DNA of 64,000 nt from Nyssa sinensis (lineage: Eukaryota > Streptophyta > Magnoliopsida > Cornales > Nyssaceae), in contig CM018046.1 of NCBI GenBank assembly GCA_008638375.1, forward strand, positions 47,661,626 to 47,725,625, in the 5' to 3' direction. The position numbers were made by a program, and so were the translations under genes. Every line of letters begins with the position of its first letter. The first letter of the stretch is position 1. The notes below the pieces were generated by a model. It was not told the DNA's origin. It made no database searches and saw only the letters and a list, made by a program, of their open reading frames with translations. This document shows, piece by piece, positions 24,745 to 34,301 of this stretch.

Positions 24745-27096
24745 ATGGCTTCCAACCGTCGCTCTGCACCACTATCCGCTCAACCGCTCGCTCAGGATGA
24801 AGAAGTTGCAACTTCTGATCCTGTGCAGCAACAGCTGGATCAAATTCGAGCTCAGATGCAGAAACAAGCTGATCAAACGCAGGCTCAGCTCTTTGCCATA
24901 TCTCAAGTCTTGGCTTCTTTGACACAAAATCCATCAGTTCTTCCTCACTCTGGAGTGCTTGAAAGCGGATATCCATTAGTGTATCCTCCACAACGGAGAC
25001 AATATGAGGAGGGTGGCCCTAGCGCTCGTCCCTTCTCTCCCCAGGGTGTAACTCCAGTTCGATATGACGTTCCAGAGGGCGTACCCAACATGCAACCTAA
25101 CAACGTTAATTATAGCAGGGGCCATGTTGTTAGCCCTGCGAATTCTGGCGCTAACTTGGTGCGATCCGGACTACCATTTCAACCAGCACCGGCGTCCAAT
25201 CAAAGACAGCCCGAGCATGCAATCCCCAGCCCGAACAATCCTCAACCTACTGGGCTTGAGGATGGTATACCAGGATTTCAGCACTCTGCCCCATCCAGAG
25301 TACCGCTACGATCAGAAGAAGTGGCGGATTCCAATGGACAAGCAGTTCCTGCTCGGGGAGGACTTCCACCTCCTCAACAGGACGAAATAGCAAAGCTTCT
25401 TGGAAGATTTACGACTCCGTTTACCCCAGCTATATTGGCCGAGGAGCGTCCTCGTAAGTTCATTGTCCCAAAATTCACCCCGTATGAAGGATTGGATGAT
25501 CCTGGCGATCATCTTTCAAATTACCAGCATACCATGGCCCTTCATGGAGCCACGGACGCATTTCTATGTCGCACTTTTGTGACGAGTCTCAAAGGGGCAG
25601 CCCTTCGATGGTTCCATAATCTCCCTCCAAATTCAGTCCCCAGCTTCTACGAGCTCAGCAGGCGTTTCCTTGATCGCTTTTTAACCAGCAGGCGGCTCAG
25701 GAAGGGACCAGAATTTCTCTTGTCCATAAAACAACGAAAGGGAGAATCCCTCAGGGATTATATCGCTCGCTTTAATGCCGAACTGACCGAGATTACTGAT
25801 TGTGGCGCGGCCTTCTTGGTGGCCGCCTTACATGCTGGACTCTGGCCAGGGCGTTTTCATGATTCCCTGACGAAAAATCCTCCTGCCGATATGGCGTCAT
25901 TAATGGAGAGGGCAAGAAAACACATAAACTTGGAAGACACCAGAACATCCCTCCGTCTTGCCAAAGAACAAGTACAACATGAGGGAAAATCACAAACGCA
26001 GAATGCTGGCAATACCAGCAAGCGGCAGAGAAGTCCCGAGACGAAAACATCCCGAGGTCAAAATCAGACAACCTCGGGACGTTTCAGATCATACGCACCT
26101 CTGAGTGTGCCATTGCCACCCTTGACTGCTTCTATATCTGAGATTTATCATCAGGTCAAGACACAGGAAAATTTCAAGCGTCCAGATCCATTATATGCTG
26201 ATCCGGACCACCGAGACCGTAGTAAGTATTGTGAATTTCACCGAGACCACGGACATACTACGGAAACATGCCGACATCTTCAACAGGAGATTGAGCAGCT
26301 AATTCGAAGGGGACGATTGAAAGAATTCGTTCAACGGGAATCTGGATCAAATAATCAGACTCAGAAACCCCAACAACCTCGGCAGGAGCCTAAGTCTCAG
26401 CCACCAAGACAAGATCAGGGGTCTACTCTTGGGACTAATCAACCATCACAAGCCAACGCTCATGTCATCCTCGTTCTCCATGCCACTAATTCTCTTTCTG
26501 GCACTTCAAATCGGGCGAGGAAGCGTTATGCGCGAGAAGCAAAAATGGCACCAATTCCGGTTCAAATCATGACTCTGGAGAAAAAGCTGAAACCCTCACC
26601 ACAAATCCAATTCTCCGAACTGGATCTAGTTGGCATACATCACCCGCATACCGATGCGTTGGTCATTACTCTTCGTGTCGCCAACTTCGACATCTCTAGA
26701 GTATTAGTGGACACCGGCAGTTTCACTAATATCTTATTTTTTGAGCCTTTCCAAAAGATGAAGTTGAACGTGTCTGACCTCAAAGACACCTCGGCAGTAA
26801 TGGCTGGTTTCGATGGACATCTAAGTTCTCCTATGGGCGGTATTGACTTCCCAACAACTATTGGGGTTGGCGACGAACAAAAAACGGTCTTATCTGAATA
26901 TGTGATTGTGGACTGCCGATCTCCCTATAACGTGATCATGGGAAGACCATGGTTACATCAAATAGGAGCTGTCACGTCTACCCTTCACCAGTGTCTCAAA
27001 TATGTACAGAACGATCAAATCTGCACTATTCGAGGTTCCCAATCATCATCTCGGGAATGCCATGTTGTTGCACTCAAAGGTGACAAACAGCAATAG
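24745..27096 (+). CDS. gag-pro: gag-protease polyprotein of the gypsy element (783 aa)
   Basis: Structural Gag fused to an aspartic protease. The first ATG of the frame is 24745 (GTC ATG GCT); upstream in-frame codons lack ATG. Residues ~1-230 are Gln/Pro-rich with a heptad-like Gln-rich stretch at ~27-60. The retrotransposon gag domain covers ~235-370 (PKFTPYEGLDDPGDHL, LKGAALRWFHNLP, FLTSRRLRKGPEFLLSIKQ). A Cys/His knuckle CEFHRDHGHTTETC lies near 495-510. The protease active site is LVDTGS with Asp656, and a second hydrophobic block NVIMGRPWL follows near 730. The ORF ends at UAG 27094-27096, in frame with pol. Protease on the gag side of the stop is made in full amount; pol only by readthrough (inference). 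Confidence 0.92.
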   Translation: MASNRRSAPLSAQPLAQDEEVATSDPVQQQLDQIRAQMQKQADQTQAQLFAISQVLASLTQNPSVLPHSGVLESGYPLVYPPQRRQYEEGGPSARPFSPQGVTPVRYDVPEGVPNMQPNNVNYSRGHVVSPANSGANLVRSGLPFQPAPASNQRQPEHAIPSPNNPQPTGLEDGIPGFQHSAPSRVPLRSEEVADSNGQAVPARGGLPPPQQDEIAKLLGRFTTPFTPAILAEERPRKFIVPKFTPYEGLDDPGDHLSNYQHTMALHGATDAFLCRTFVTSLKGAALRWFHNLPPNSVPSFYELSRRFLDRFLTSRRLRKGPEFLLSIKQRKGESLRDYIARFNAELTEITDCGAAFLVAALHAGLWPGRFHDSLTKNPPADMASLMERARKHINLEDTRTSLRLAKEQVQHEGKSQTQNAGNTSKRQRSPETKTSRGQNQTTSGRFRSYAPLSVPLPPLTASISEIYHQVKTQENFKRPDPLYADPDHRDRSKYCEFHRDHGHTTETCRHLQQEIEQLIRRGRLKEFVQRESGSNNQTQKPQQPRQEPKSQPPRQDQGSTLGTNQPSQANAHVILVLHATNSLSGTSNRARKRYAREAKMAPIPVQIMTLEKKLKPSPQIQFSELDLVGIHHPHTDALVITLRVANFDISRVLVDTGSFTNILFFEPFQKMKLNVSDLKDTSAVMAGFDGHLSSPMGGIDFPTTIGVGDEQKTVLSEYVIVDCRSPYNVIMGRPWLHQIGAVTSTLHQCLKYVQNDQICTIRGSQSSSRECHVVALKGDKQQ

Positions 27097-27102
27097 CAAT
27101 TA
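27091..27102 (+). promoter_or_regulatory. Stop-codon readthrough context CAA-UAG-CAA-UUA
   Basis: The gag stop sits in CAA TAG CAA TTA, identical to the core context around the leaky amber stop of tobacco mosaic virus replicase (UAG-CAR-YYA rule). Gag and pol are in the same frame, with 8 sense codons between the stop and the first pol ATG (27121). This strongly suggests pol is made by readthrough as a Gag-Pol fusion. No reporter evidence is available here. Confidence 0.85.
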
Positions 27103-30100
27103 CAGACATCTCGGAGGCAAATGATTCTCGACCTGTCTGACCGAGGTGACGATGTGTGTTGTCCTACCAAGATTGATGCGCCTTTAAGTCCGCGTGGCAT
27201 TGATAACATGGCTGCTCCGGTCCAAGATCCACTGAAAATCTCGGTAGGACATGAGGAAGAAGGACGGTATTTACAGGTGGGCGCTGACTTATCTCCACCA
27301 GAACAAGAAGTGATAATTGAGTTTCTGAAAACTCAGTTATCAACCTTTGCATGGGAAACTAAGGACATGGAAGGTATCGACCCCTCATGTATTTGCCATA
27401 AACTAACGACAAATCCTGAGTACCACCCTGTGAGGCAGAAGAGACGAACATTTGCTCCCGAGAGACATAAGATCATCAATGATGAAGTCCAGCGATTACT
27501 AGATGCACAGTTAATCAGGGAGGTATTTTACCCAGAATGGCTTGCTAACACAGTCCTGGTTAAAAAGAAAAATGGGAAATGGCGAGTATGTGTTGATTAT
27601 ACCGACCTTAACAAAGCTTGCCCGAAGGATAGTTTCCCCATTCCCAGAATTGATCAACTCGTTGACGCAACTGCTGGTTACGAGTTGATGAGCTTCATGG
27701 ATGCATACTCAGGATACAACCAAATTCAGATGTATCCTCCCGATCAAGAAAAGACCTCTTTCATCTCTGAACGAGGCTTGTATTGCTACAAAGTGATGCC
27801 TTTTGGTCTTAAAAATGCTGGAGCCACCTATCAACGTTTGGTCAACAAAATGTTTGCATCTCTGATCGGTGATACGATGGAGGTGTATATCGATGACATG
27901 CTGGTCAAGAGTCAGCAGAAGAAGGATCACGTTGAACATTTGAAAAAGACCTTCAACATCCTGAACAAGCATAAGATGAAGTTAAATCCATCTAAATGTA
28001 TCTTTGGGGTGAGCCGTGGTAAGTTTCTGGGTTTTCTTGTCTCACAACGAGGCATTGAAGCCGATCCATCCCAAATCAAAGCTTTGGCAGAACTCGAGCC
28101 TCCGAGGTCTAGGAAGGAGATACAGACTTTGAATGGCCGGATTGCGGCCCTGAATCGCTTCATATCAAGGTCTACGGACCGCTGTCTTCCCTTCTTCAAA
28201 GCTCTACGGGGAAATAAGACCTTGGAATGGACCTCTGAATGCGACAAAGCTTTTCTGGAGCTTAAAAAATATATGGCATCTCCAGAATTGTTATCTACGC
28301 CAGTGAAAGGAGAGAAGCTGCTTTTATACCTCGCGGTATCTGAAAATGCCGTAAGCTCTGCATTACTCCGAGAAGACCAAGGGGTTCAAAAACCCATATT
28401 CTACGTGAGTAAAGCACTTCTTGGATCAGAACAAAGATATCCCGAGATAGAAAAGCTAGCCTTCGCACTCGTCATATCGGCCAGAAAACTCAGGCCTTAT
28501 TTTCAGTCTCATTCAATTATAGTCCCAACTTCATACCCCTTAAAAGCCGTACTACATAAACCTGAAATTTCAGGTCGTCTCGTGAAATGGTCAATAGAGC
28601 TGGGAGAATTCGATATCACCTATACACCTCGGACTGCTATTAAAGCGCAAGCTTTGGCAGATTTTATTGCCGAATTCACCCCAGCACTAAAACAGAAGTT
28701 GGACGCTAACCCAACCATGGCCCCGTGGCATTTATATGTGGATGGCTCTTCCACTGATAAAGGGTCCGGAGTTGGTCTTATCCTCCGATCTCCCGATGGT
28801 ATTTCTACAGAGAAAGCAGTTACTTTGGGATTTAGGGCTTCAAACAATGAGGCTGAATATGAAGCATTAATCCTTGGCATGCAACTAGCCCGAGAACATG
28901 AAGCTCACAACCTCGAAGCCTTCTCTGATTCTCAATTAGTGGTGGGCCAAGTTCTGGGTGAATTTGCTGTGAAAGATGATAGAATGATCAAATATGCCGA
29001 AATAGTAAGTTTTCTACAAAAATCATTTGCCACTTTCCGTATTCATAAAATAGAGAGAAAACAGAACACAAGGGCAGATGCATTAGCAAATATGGCCTCT
29101 CATCTCGGTACCAATGGGAATTCAGAATTAATTATCTCTTCCCAAGATCACCCCAGTATTGACAAAGTTCAAAAAATTCACCTCTTAGAACAATGTCAAG
29201 ACTGGAGGGCTCCTATTTTCAGATACCTAAAAGAAGGAAAACTCCCGGAAGATAGGAGTCAAGCACGTAAACTACGAATCAGAGCAGCTCGGTATCTGAT
29301 TTTAAATGAGCAACTCTACCGTAGGTCCTACACCCAACCTTTACTGAGGTGCCTATCTCCAGAAGAATCGGGTTATGTACTAGCCGAGATTCATGAAGGG
29401 ATATGCGGCAATCATAATGGTGGCAGGACCATATCCCATCGGGCGTTGACCCATGGTTATTACTGGCCCGGTATGCTGATTCAAGCCAGGGAGTATGTAA
29501 AGAGATGTGACAAATGTCAGCGTTTTGCTTCTTATCAACATCTACCACAACAAGAGCTTGTACCCATTGTCAGTCCCTGGCCTTTTGCCCAATGGGGGAT
29601 GGATATTGTCGGACCTTTGCCCAAAGCTCCTCAAAATAGGAAGTATTTGTTGATCGCTATTGATTACTTCTCCAAATGGGCGGAAGCAGAACCACTGACT
29701 CACATTACCGAGGTGGATGTAAAAAATTTCACATGGAGAAATATCGTTTGCAGGTTTGGAGTGCCACGAACTATCATATCAGATAATGGCACCCAGTTTT
29801 CAGGAAAAGTATTTAGAAAATTCTGTGACGATCTCCATATCAGCCATCATTTTTCCTCGCCAGGACATCCACAGGCAAACGGACAGGCCGAGGTGACTAA
29901 CCGGACTATATTAAGTGGTATCAAAAAGAGGCTGGAACGAGCAAAAGGAAAATGGACAGAAGAACTTCCTGGAGTACTCTGGGCTTACCGAACAACGAGG
30001 AGCAGTGCTACCCAGGAAACACCATTCTCACTCACATATGGTTCTGAGGCGGTCATTCCCGTAGAAATCGGTATGCCCACATGGAGAACAGAAGCCTTCA

Positions 30101-30438
30101 ATCCGGAAACAAATCCGCTTCAGTTAATCGAGAACCTCGACTTACTCGAAGGAAAAAGAGAACAGGCTTCAATTCGAATGGAAGAATGTCAACGAAGGAT
30201 GGCCAAAAGCTTTAATAAAAAGGTCAAAGGTAGAAACTTTGACTTAGGTGATCTGGTTCTACGAAGAATCTTCCCGAATACCAAGGAACCTACGATGGGA
30301 AAGTTGTCCCCAAATTGGGAAGGACCTTACCGAATTATAAAGATTAACAGGCCAACAACCTACTGGTTGGAAGACATGGAGGGAAAACTGATTCCCAGAC
30401 CATGGAACATCGAGCACCTAAGACAGTATTATCAATAA
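27097..30438 (+). CDS. pol: pol polyprotein: RT, two RNase H domains, integrase
   Basis: Reverse transcriptase, RNase H and integrase for element replication. 1113 codons follow the UAG; numbering here is from the in-frame ATG 27121 (1105 aa). RT: KKKNGKWRVCVDYTDLNKACP, FPIPRIDQLVD, PFGLKNAGATYQ and the catalytic YIDDM at 256-260. The following Ty3-type RNase H (~380-515) looks dead: LAVSENAVSSALL lacks the usual first Asp and VPTSYPLK replaces TDHxPL. A second RNase H (~535-675) has Asp541 (LYVDGSS), Glu579, Asp603 and RADALA. Integrase: His/His/Cys/Cys zinc finger (HEGICGNHNGG...CDKC), DD35E with Asp828, Asp888 and Glu924, and a C-terminal GPYRI motif. No frameshift or internal stop. Whether translation ever starts independently at 27121 is unknown. 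Confidence 0.95.
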   Translation, partial: QLQTSRRQMILDLSDRGDDVCCPTKIDAPLSPRGIDNMAAPVQDPLKISVGHEEEGRYLQVGADLSPPEQEVIIEFLKTQLSTFAWETKDMEGIDPSCICHKLTTNPEYHPVRQKRRTFAPERHKIINDEVQRLLDAQLIREVFYPEWLANTVLVKKKNGKWRVCVDYTDLNKACPKDSFPIPRIDQLVDATAGYELMSFMDAYSGYNQIQMYPPDQEKTSFISERGLYCYKVMPFGLKNAGATYQRLVNKMFASLIGDTMEVYIDDMLVKSQQKKDHVEHLKKTFNILNKHKMKLNPSKCIFGVSRGKFLGFLVSQRGIEADPSQIKALAELEPPRSRKEIQTLNGRIAALNRFISRSTDRCLPFFKALRGNKTLEWTSECDKAFLELKKYMASPELLSTPVKGEKLLLYLAVSENAVSSALLREDQGVQKPIFYVSKALLGSEQRYPEIEKLAFALVISARKLRPYFQSHSIIVPTSYPLKAVLHKPEISGRLVKWSIELGEFDITYTPRTAIKAQALADFIAEFTPALKQKLDANPTMAPWHLYVDGSSTDKGSGVGLILRSPDGISTEKAVTLGFRASNNEAEYEALILGMQLAREHEAHNLEAFSDSQLVVGQVLGEFAVKDDRMIKYAEIVSFLQKSFATFRIHKIERKQNTRADALANMASHLGTNGNSELIISSQDHPSIDKVQKIHLLEQCQDWRAPIFRYLKEGKLPEDRSQARKLRIRAARYLILNEQLYRRSYTQPLLRCLSPEESGYVLAEIHEGICGNHNGGRTISHRALTHGYYWPGMLIQAREYVKRCDKCQRFASYQHLPQQELVPIVSPWPFAQWGMDIVGPLPKAPQNRKYLLIAIDYFSKWAEAEPLTHITEVDVKNFTWRNIVCRFGVPRTIISDNGTQFSGKVFRKFCDDLHISHHFSSPGHPQANGQAEVTNRTILSGIKKRLERAKGKWTEELPGVLWAYRTTRSSATQETPFSLTYGSEAVIPVEIGMPTWRTEAFNPETNPLQLIENLDLLEGKREQASIRMEECQRRMAKSFNKKVKGRNFDLGDLVLRRIFPNTKEPTMGKLSPNWEGPYRIIKINRPTTYWLEDMEGKLIPRPWNIEHLRQYYQ

Positions 30439-30507
30439 AATTATTTCTACCTTTCAGGTGATATATCTTCTCAACACGGAAAATCTACCAACTTGTTCTG
30501 CAACAAA

Positions 30508-30890
30508 GGCCCCTACAAGCCTAAGCGCTGTAGGTATGGCTCCAAGAAAAGATACTGGTCTACCGACCTGATCTTGAAATCACAACGGCCCCTACAAGCC
30601 TAAGCGCTGTAGGTATGGCTCCAAGAAAAGATACTGGTCTACCGACCTGATCTTGAAATCACAACGGCCCCTACAAGCCTAAGCGCTGTAGGTATGGCTC
30701 CAAGAAAAGATACTGGTCTACCGACCTGATCTTGAAATTACCAAGGCCCCTGCAAGCCAAGGTGCTGTAGGTATGGCTCCAAGGAAAGAGACTGGTCCAC
30801 AGGCCTGATATCTAGCTCAGCAAGGCCTCTGCTAGCTACGTACTATGGGTATGACTACAAGTAAAAATACCGGTCTACCGACCTGGTTTC
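30508..30890 (+). repeat. 79-bp tandem repeat between pol and antisense gene
   Basis: Landmark GGCCCCTACAAGCC starts at 30508, 30587, 30666 and 30745, and a decayed GGCCTCTGC at 30824: exact 79-bp spacing. The first three units are nearly identical, the last two diverged. The unit contains CTGGTCTACCGACCTG, a short inverted motif. It lies directly after the pol stop, in the Tat-type spacer. Confidence 0.92.
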
Positions 30891-31178
30891 AGAAAAACAT
30901 AAGATCCTTATCAACTTGGTTCACTTCAGATGACCACCAGGTTAGATTCAGATACTTGTGATAAATGAGAATATATTTGTTCTATCTTTGATCTATATTC
31001 TTTGATTTATGTCCGAACAAAATACATTTATTGTTATCTGCTTATTAGAACGAATTGATTCGGTATTAAGTATCAAAGGCATTCAGAGCTAGATTAAAAC
31101 AAAATGAAAGTCAAAACAGAGAACTGTTGTTTTTCATTTCATAAAATGACCAAGTACAAAAAATAATAAAAAATTTTC

Positions 31179-33247
31179 TCAGGGCATAGCCGACAAAGGT
31201 ACTACGCCCTCTAGCACTTCATCTTGGGCTGGAACTTCGGGAGAGGTTGGTTGAGACTCAGCTACCTCCACTTCATCCAATTTCGAAATATCCAGATCTG
31301 GATATAAAATTTGAATTCGCTTAATACATGATTGATATCCGGCATCTGACAACTCTTTGCCCATGGACGTCAAAAGCCCCATCATGCTTGCTTTGGTGGC
31401 CTCCTTCGTGGCCACCTTAGCCTCTTCAATCTTTTTCAATCCCGACGTCTCAGCCACTTGAAGTTTCTCTTTTAGCTCTGCAACACTCTCAGTTAACTTG
31501 GTTCTTTGAGTGATGAGGGATTCTGTGGCATTCCTCGCTAACTTAAGCTCCTTCTTAAGTTCGGTACACTCCACTTCGGAAGACTTCAGTTTGGCTCGAG
31601 AGGTCTCCAGTTCAGATTTTGCAGACTTCAACGACCGTTGGGCAGTTTTTAGATCCAGCTGAGCCGTTGAAAGTACGTTTTTTGTGGCCTTCAGCTCCGA
31701 CTGAGTTGTCGTTAGCTCGGATCGAGCTACTTTGAGCTCTTCTTTAAGGCCACCAAGTTGCTGCAGTTGCTCGTCACGATCCATTAACATGCTCACCGCT
31801 CGCAAACCCTACCAACATGAAAAAGTAAAGATTAGAAGTAAGTTGCACGAAATAATAAAAAAAAAAAAAAAAATTTTTTACCCTGGTGTAACCCAGCATC
31901 AGATCACCCAAAGTGCGTCGTGTACTTTGGTCTGGCAACCCAGGTGGGAGGGCCGCCTTTAAAGCCAACTTTATCGCCTCGGTACCCGAAGAGGCTTCAG
32001 AGGGGTGAAGATTGGTCGCGTTGGCGCTTTCCGGCCTTTTCGGTTGTCGTGCAGAAGTCTTGTTCCTTGCTTCACCCATCTCGGTAGGTTGAGGTATTTC
32101 GGTAGTGGCTGTGGGGACCTCTTCCGTCCTTACGGGTTCCGTCATTGGCCTAACGTCTGCATTAGTCCCCTCCCCGGGTTGAGAGATCTCCTCGGGAATT
32201 GAGGTGGAAGGATGAGAAGCCTCCCGCTTGGCTCGGGATATCAACCTTCTTTTCTTTTTTTCCGGCTGAGTTGCCGGGGCCATAGGTGGATCCCCAGCCT
32301 TCGTCTTCTTCGACGGAGGGCCACAAGCCGACAAAAGGCTCTTCTTTATAGCAGCAGCCTCCTCCTTCGTCAGCCCAGCATCCATCAAGTTCTTTGGGGA
32401 CAAAATCAGATAATGCGGACGAATAGCTGGTTGAAGCAGACGTCGGTATCGCTCCTTGATCTCAGGAGTAAACTCTGCTTTCTTCCACTTCCTACTATCT
32501 GCAAAACAACATATTCTATAAACCGTTAGTTCCTTCGGATGTATCCAAAAATACTGAACTCACGAACAATGAATCCTCTAACAACTCACCCTTGGGACCG
32601 GACTGCCGAGGAAAAAGGCTCATTTGACCTTCATAATCTTCTCGCTCCCAACCTCCTCCAACAAAGAAATACCATTTTTTCCACGTTTTGTTGGAGGATG
32701 GTATTGAATTCAGAGGTCTAAACCTCTGATCGAAACAAGCATAATAAAGGCCCTCAGCAGTCAGACGTTTTAGTTCCATCTGACTCCGGATAAGATCCAG
32801 ATCAATATCAACCTTATTTAGGTGACCTAAGACTATAAAGGCTAAAAGCTGCCTCCAGCTGTTTACATTAAGCTCAGCAGGGCAAATATTATACCAAGTA
32901 AAAAACTCTATGAAAAGAGGATGGAAAGGAAAACGGATACCTATCTCGAACCATTCAAGATAGGCACAGATTTCCCCCCTTTTAACATCGGAGGGACGGT
33001 CAGTAGGTTTTGGAACCCTACAAGTTATATTTTTTGGAAAGTTAAATTTTTTCATAATTGATTTTAACATCCCTTTGGTTATGGCACTTGCTCCCTCCTC
33101 TCTAGTAGACACGTTGACCTCTCCATCACTCGAATCTCTAATATCCGCAGAGGAAGGGGAAGACACGGCCGTAAAAGTTCGAGAAGGACCTCCCTCATCG
33201 AAGGTCCCTGGTTCGACCCTCACCTTTTCTCTATTTGGGACAGACAT
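31179..33247 (-). CDS. Spliced antisense gene of the gypsy element (634 aa, Transposase_28-like)
   Basis: Lies on the strand opposite gag-pol between the 79-bp array and the 3' LTR. Exons 33247-32590, 32498-31882 and 31808-31179; both introns are GT-AG (GTGAGT...TTTTGCAG, 91 nt; GGTAAAA...TTGGTAG, 73 nt), phases agree, total 1905 nt with stop. Residues ~55-215 resemble the Pfam family named putative gypsy type transposon (GIRFPFHPLFIEFFTWYNICPAEL, NSWRQLLAFIVLGHL, KTWKKWYFFVGGGWE). Residues ~220-425 are basic, Pro/Thr-rich. Residues ~430-580 form a long coiled coil of repeated LKxxxxELxxxxSEL heptads. Function is unknown; such antisense ORFs recur in Tat elements. It needs its own promoter, probably in 33250-33750. 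The three exon ORFs are all open, so it is probably still functional. Confidence 0.82.
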
Positions 33248-33738
33248 GATCGACAGATAGAAACGAGAAGAGATAGAATAAAAAGAAAAACAGAATCAAG
33301 AAGAAGAAGATTAAAAAGGAAGAAGAAGAGCAAGAAATTTACCAGGTATAGAGGGAAAACGCGTTTTAGCGAAGCACAAACTTGAAATCGCACTCGTAAC
33401 TCAAAATCCCACTCCAAATCGAGAAAAATGTTTGAAACTGAAAACGGATCCAAGACTTACATTAATTCCATGAGTTGTTATTAATATTTCACATTAAACA
33501 ACGCAAGCATCCGTTCAAATCTCGACAAGCATCCGTTCAAAATCTCGAAATAAACCCATTAAAAGTGAATGACGGCCATGTCATTAATTACTCCAGTTAC
33601 CAAAGCCGCAAAATACGCTATAATTATGCCTGACGGCTACAGACCCCTCGAAATACGATATAAATGGTGGTACACGTCACCCATTACAAAAAAAACCCTA
33701 AAGCCAGAGTTCTGTACGTGTTACAAAACCAAGGCTTC

Positions 33739-33751
33739 AGGGGGGAGTAAC
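33739..33751 (+). other. Polypurine tract
   Basis: AGGGGGGAG followed by TAAC sits immediately 5' of the 3' LTR, the expected primer site for plus-strand synthesis. Confidence 0.8.
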
Positions 33752-34301
33752 TGATACGTCACCAAACGTCTGATTAATAAAATTTGAACATGTGCAGTAA
33801 AGATAATTTGATTAAGAACTTAGATTGAAAAGTGTATACCGAGGTGTACATCGGTATACCGATCTCGGAACGATGGGCTAAATAAAAGACGAAAAAGAAT
33901 GACGAAAGTCTCATCATTACAATGATACAGCCTGACAGGCGGTGAGCCCTAACCCTACCAAAAATAGGTACAGGTTTGACAATCAATTCTACAGGTACAC
34001 GTGTAAAGGGAGTCATACAACTTTGAATGCTAAAGTGGACAGGACATCCACCGCTTGTCAGAAAAACCCACCGCCTCTCCATGCTATAACTTCCATGAAG
34101 AAGGTATGAAAAAAAAATCCCCCCACATTTTGAATTATTAAGTGACAAAAGAGTAAAAACTTTTGATCACAGAGAAAGTAAACTAATTTAACCATCGGAG
34201 AGGTTACCACCGGAACCCTTCCCGGTGGCTTTTTATTAATCATCTCTTTTCAGGTTCACAGTGACGGATTATTCCATGACGAGCCCAAATTAGCTGCATC
34301 A
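33752..34301 (+). repeat. 3' LTR of the gypsy element (550 bp)
   Basis: Same length and ends as the 5' LTR. Differs at 34083 (G for C) and 34168 (C for A) only. Followed directly by the ATTCT target duplication. Confidence 0.97.

Larger units (their letters stand above)
24122..34301 (+). mobile_element. Complete Tat-lineage Ty3/gypsy retrotransposon (10,180 bp)
   Basis: Flanked by the 5-bp target duplication ATTCT (24117-24121 and 34302-34306). Two 550-bp LTRs differ at only two sites (24453 C / 34083 G; 24538 A / 34168 C). Order: 5' LTR, PBS, gag-protease ORF, in-frame UAG, pol ORF (RT, RNase H, second RNase H, integrase), 79-bp repeats, antisense spliced gene, polypurine tract, 3' LTR. RT-RH-RH-INT order and an antisense Transposase_28-type gene are, as I know them, marks of the Tat branch (Grande/Cinful/RIRE2 relatives). 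All domains look intact, so it may be recently active. Confidence 0.95.

Noticed and set aside
27121..27123. ATG 27121 as an independent pol start
   Set aside because: The frame is open back to the UAG and the stop context favours readthrough; internal initiation has no support in the sequence.
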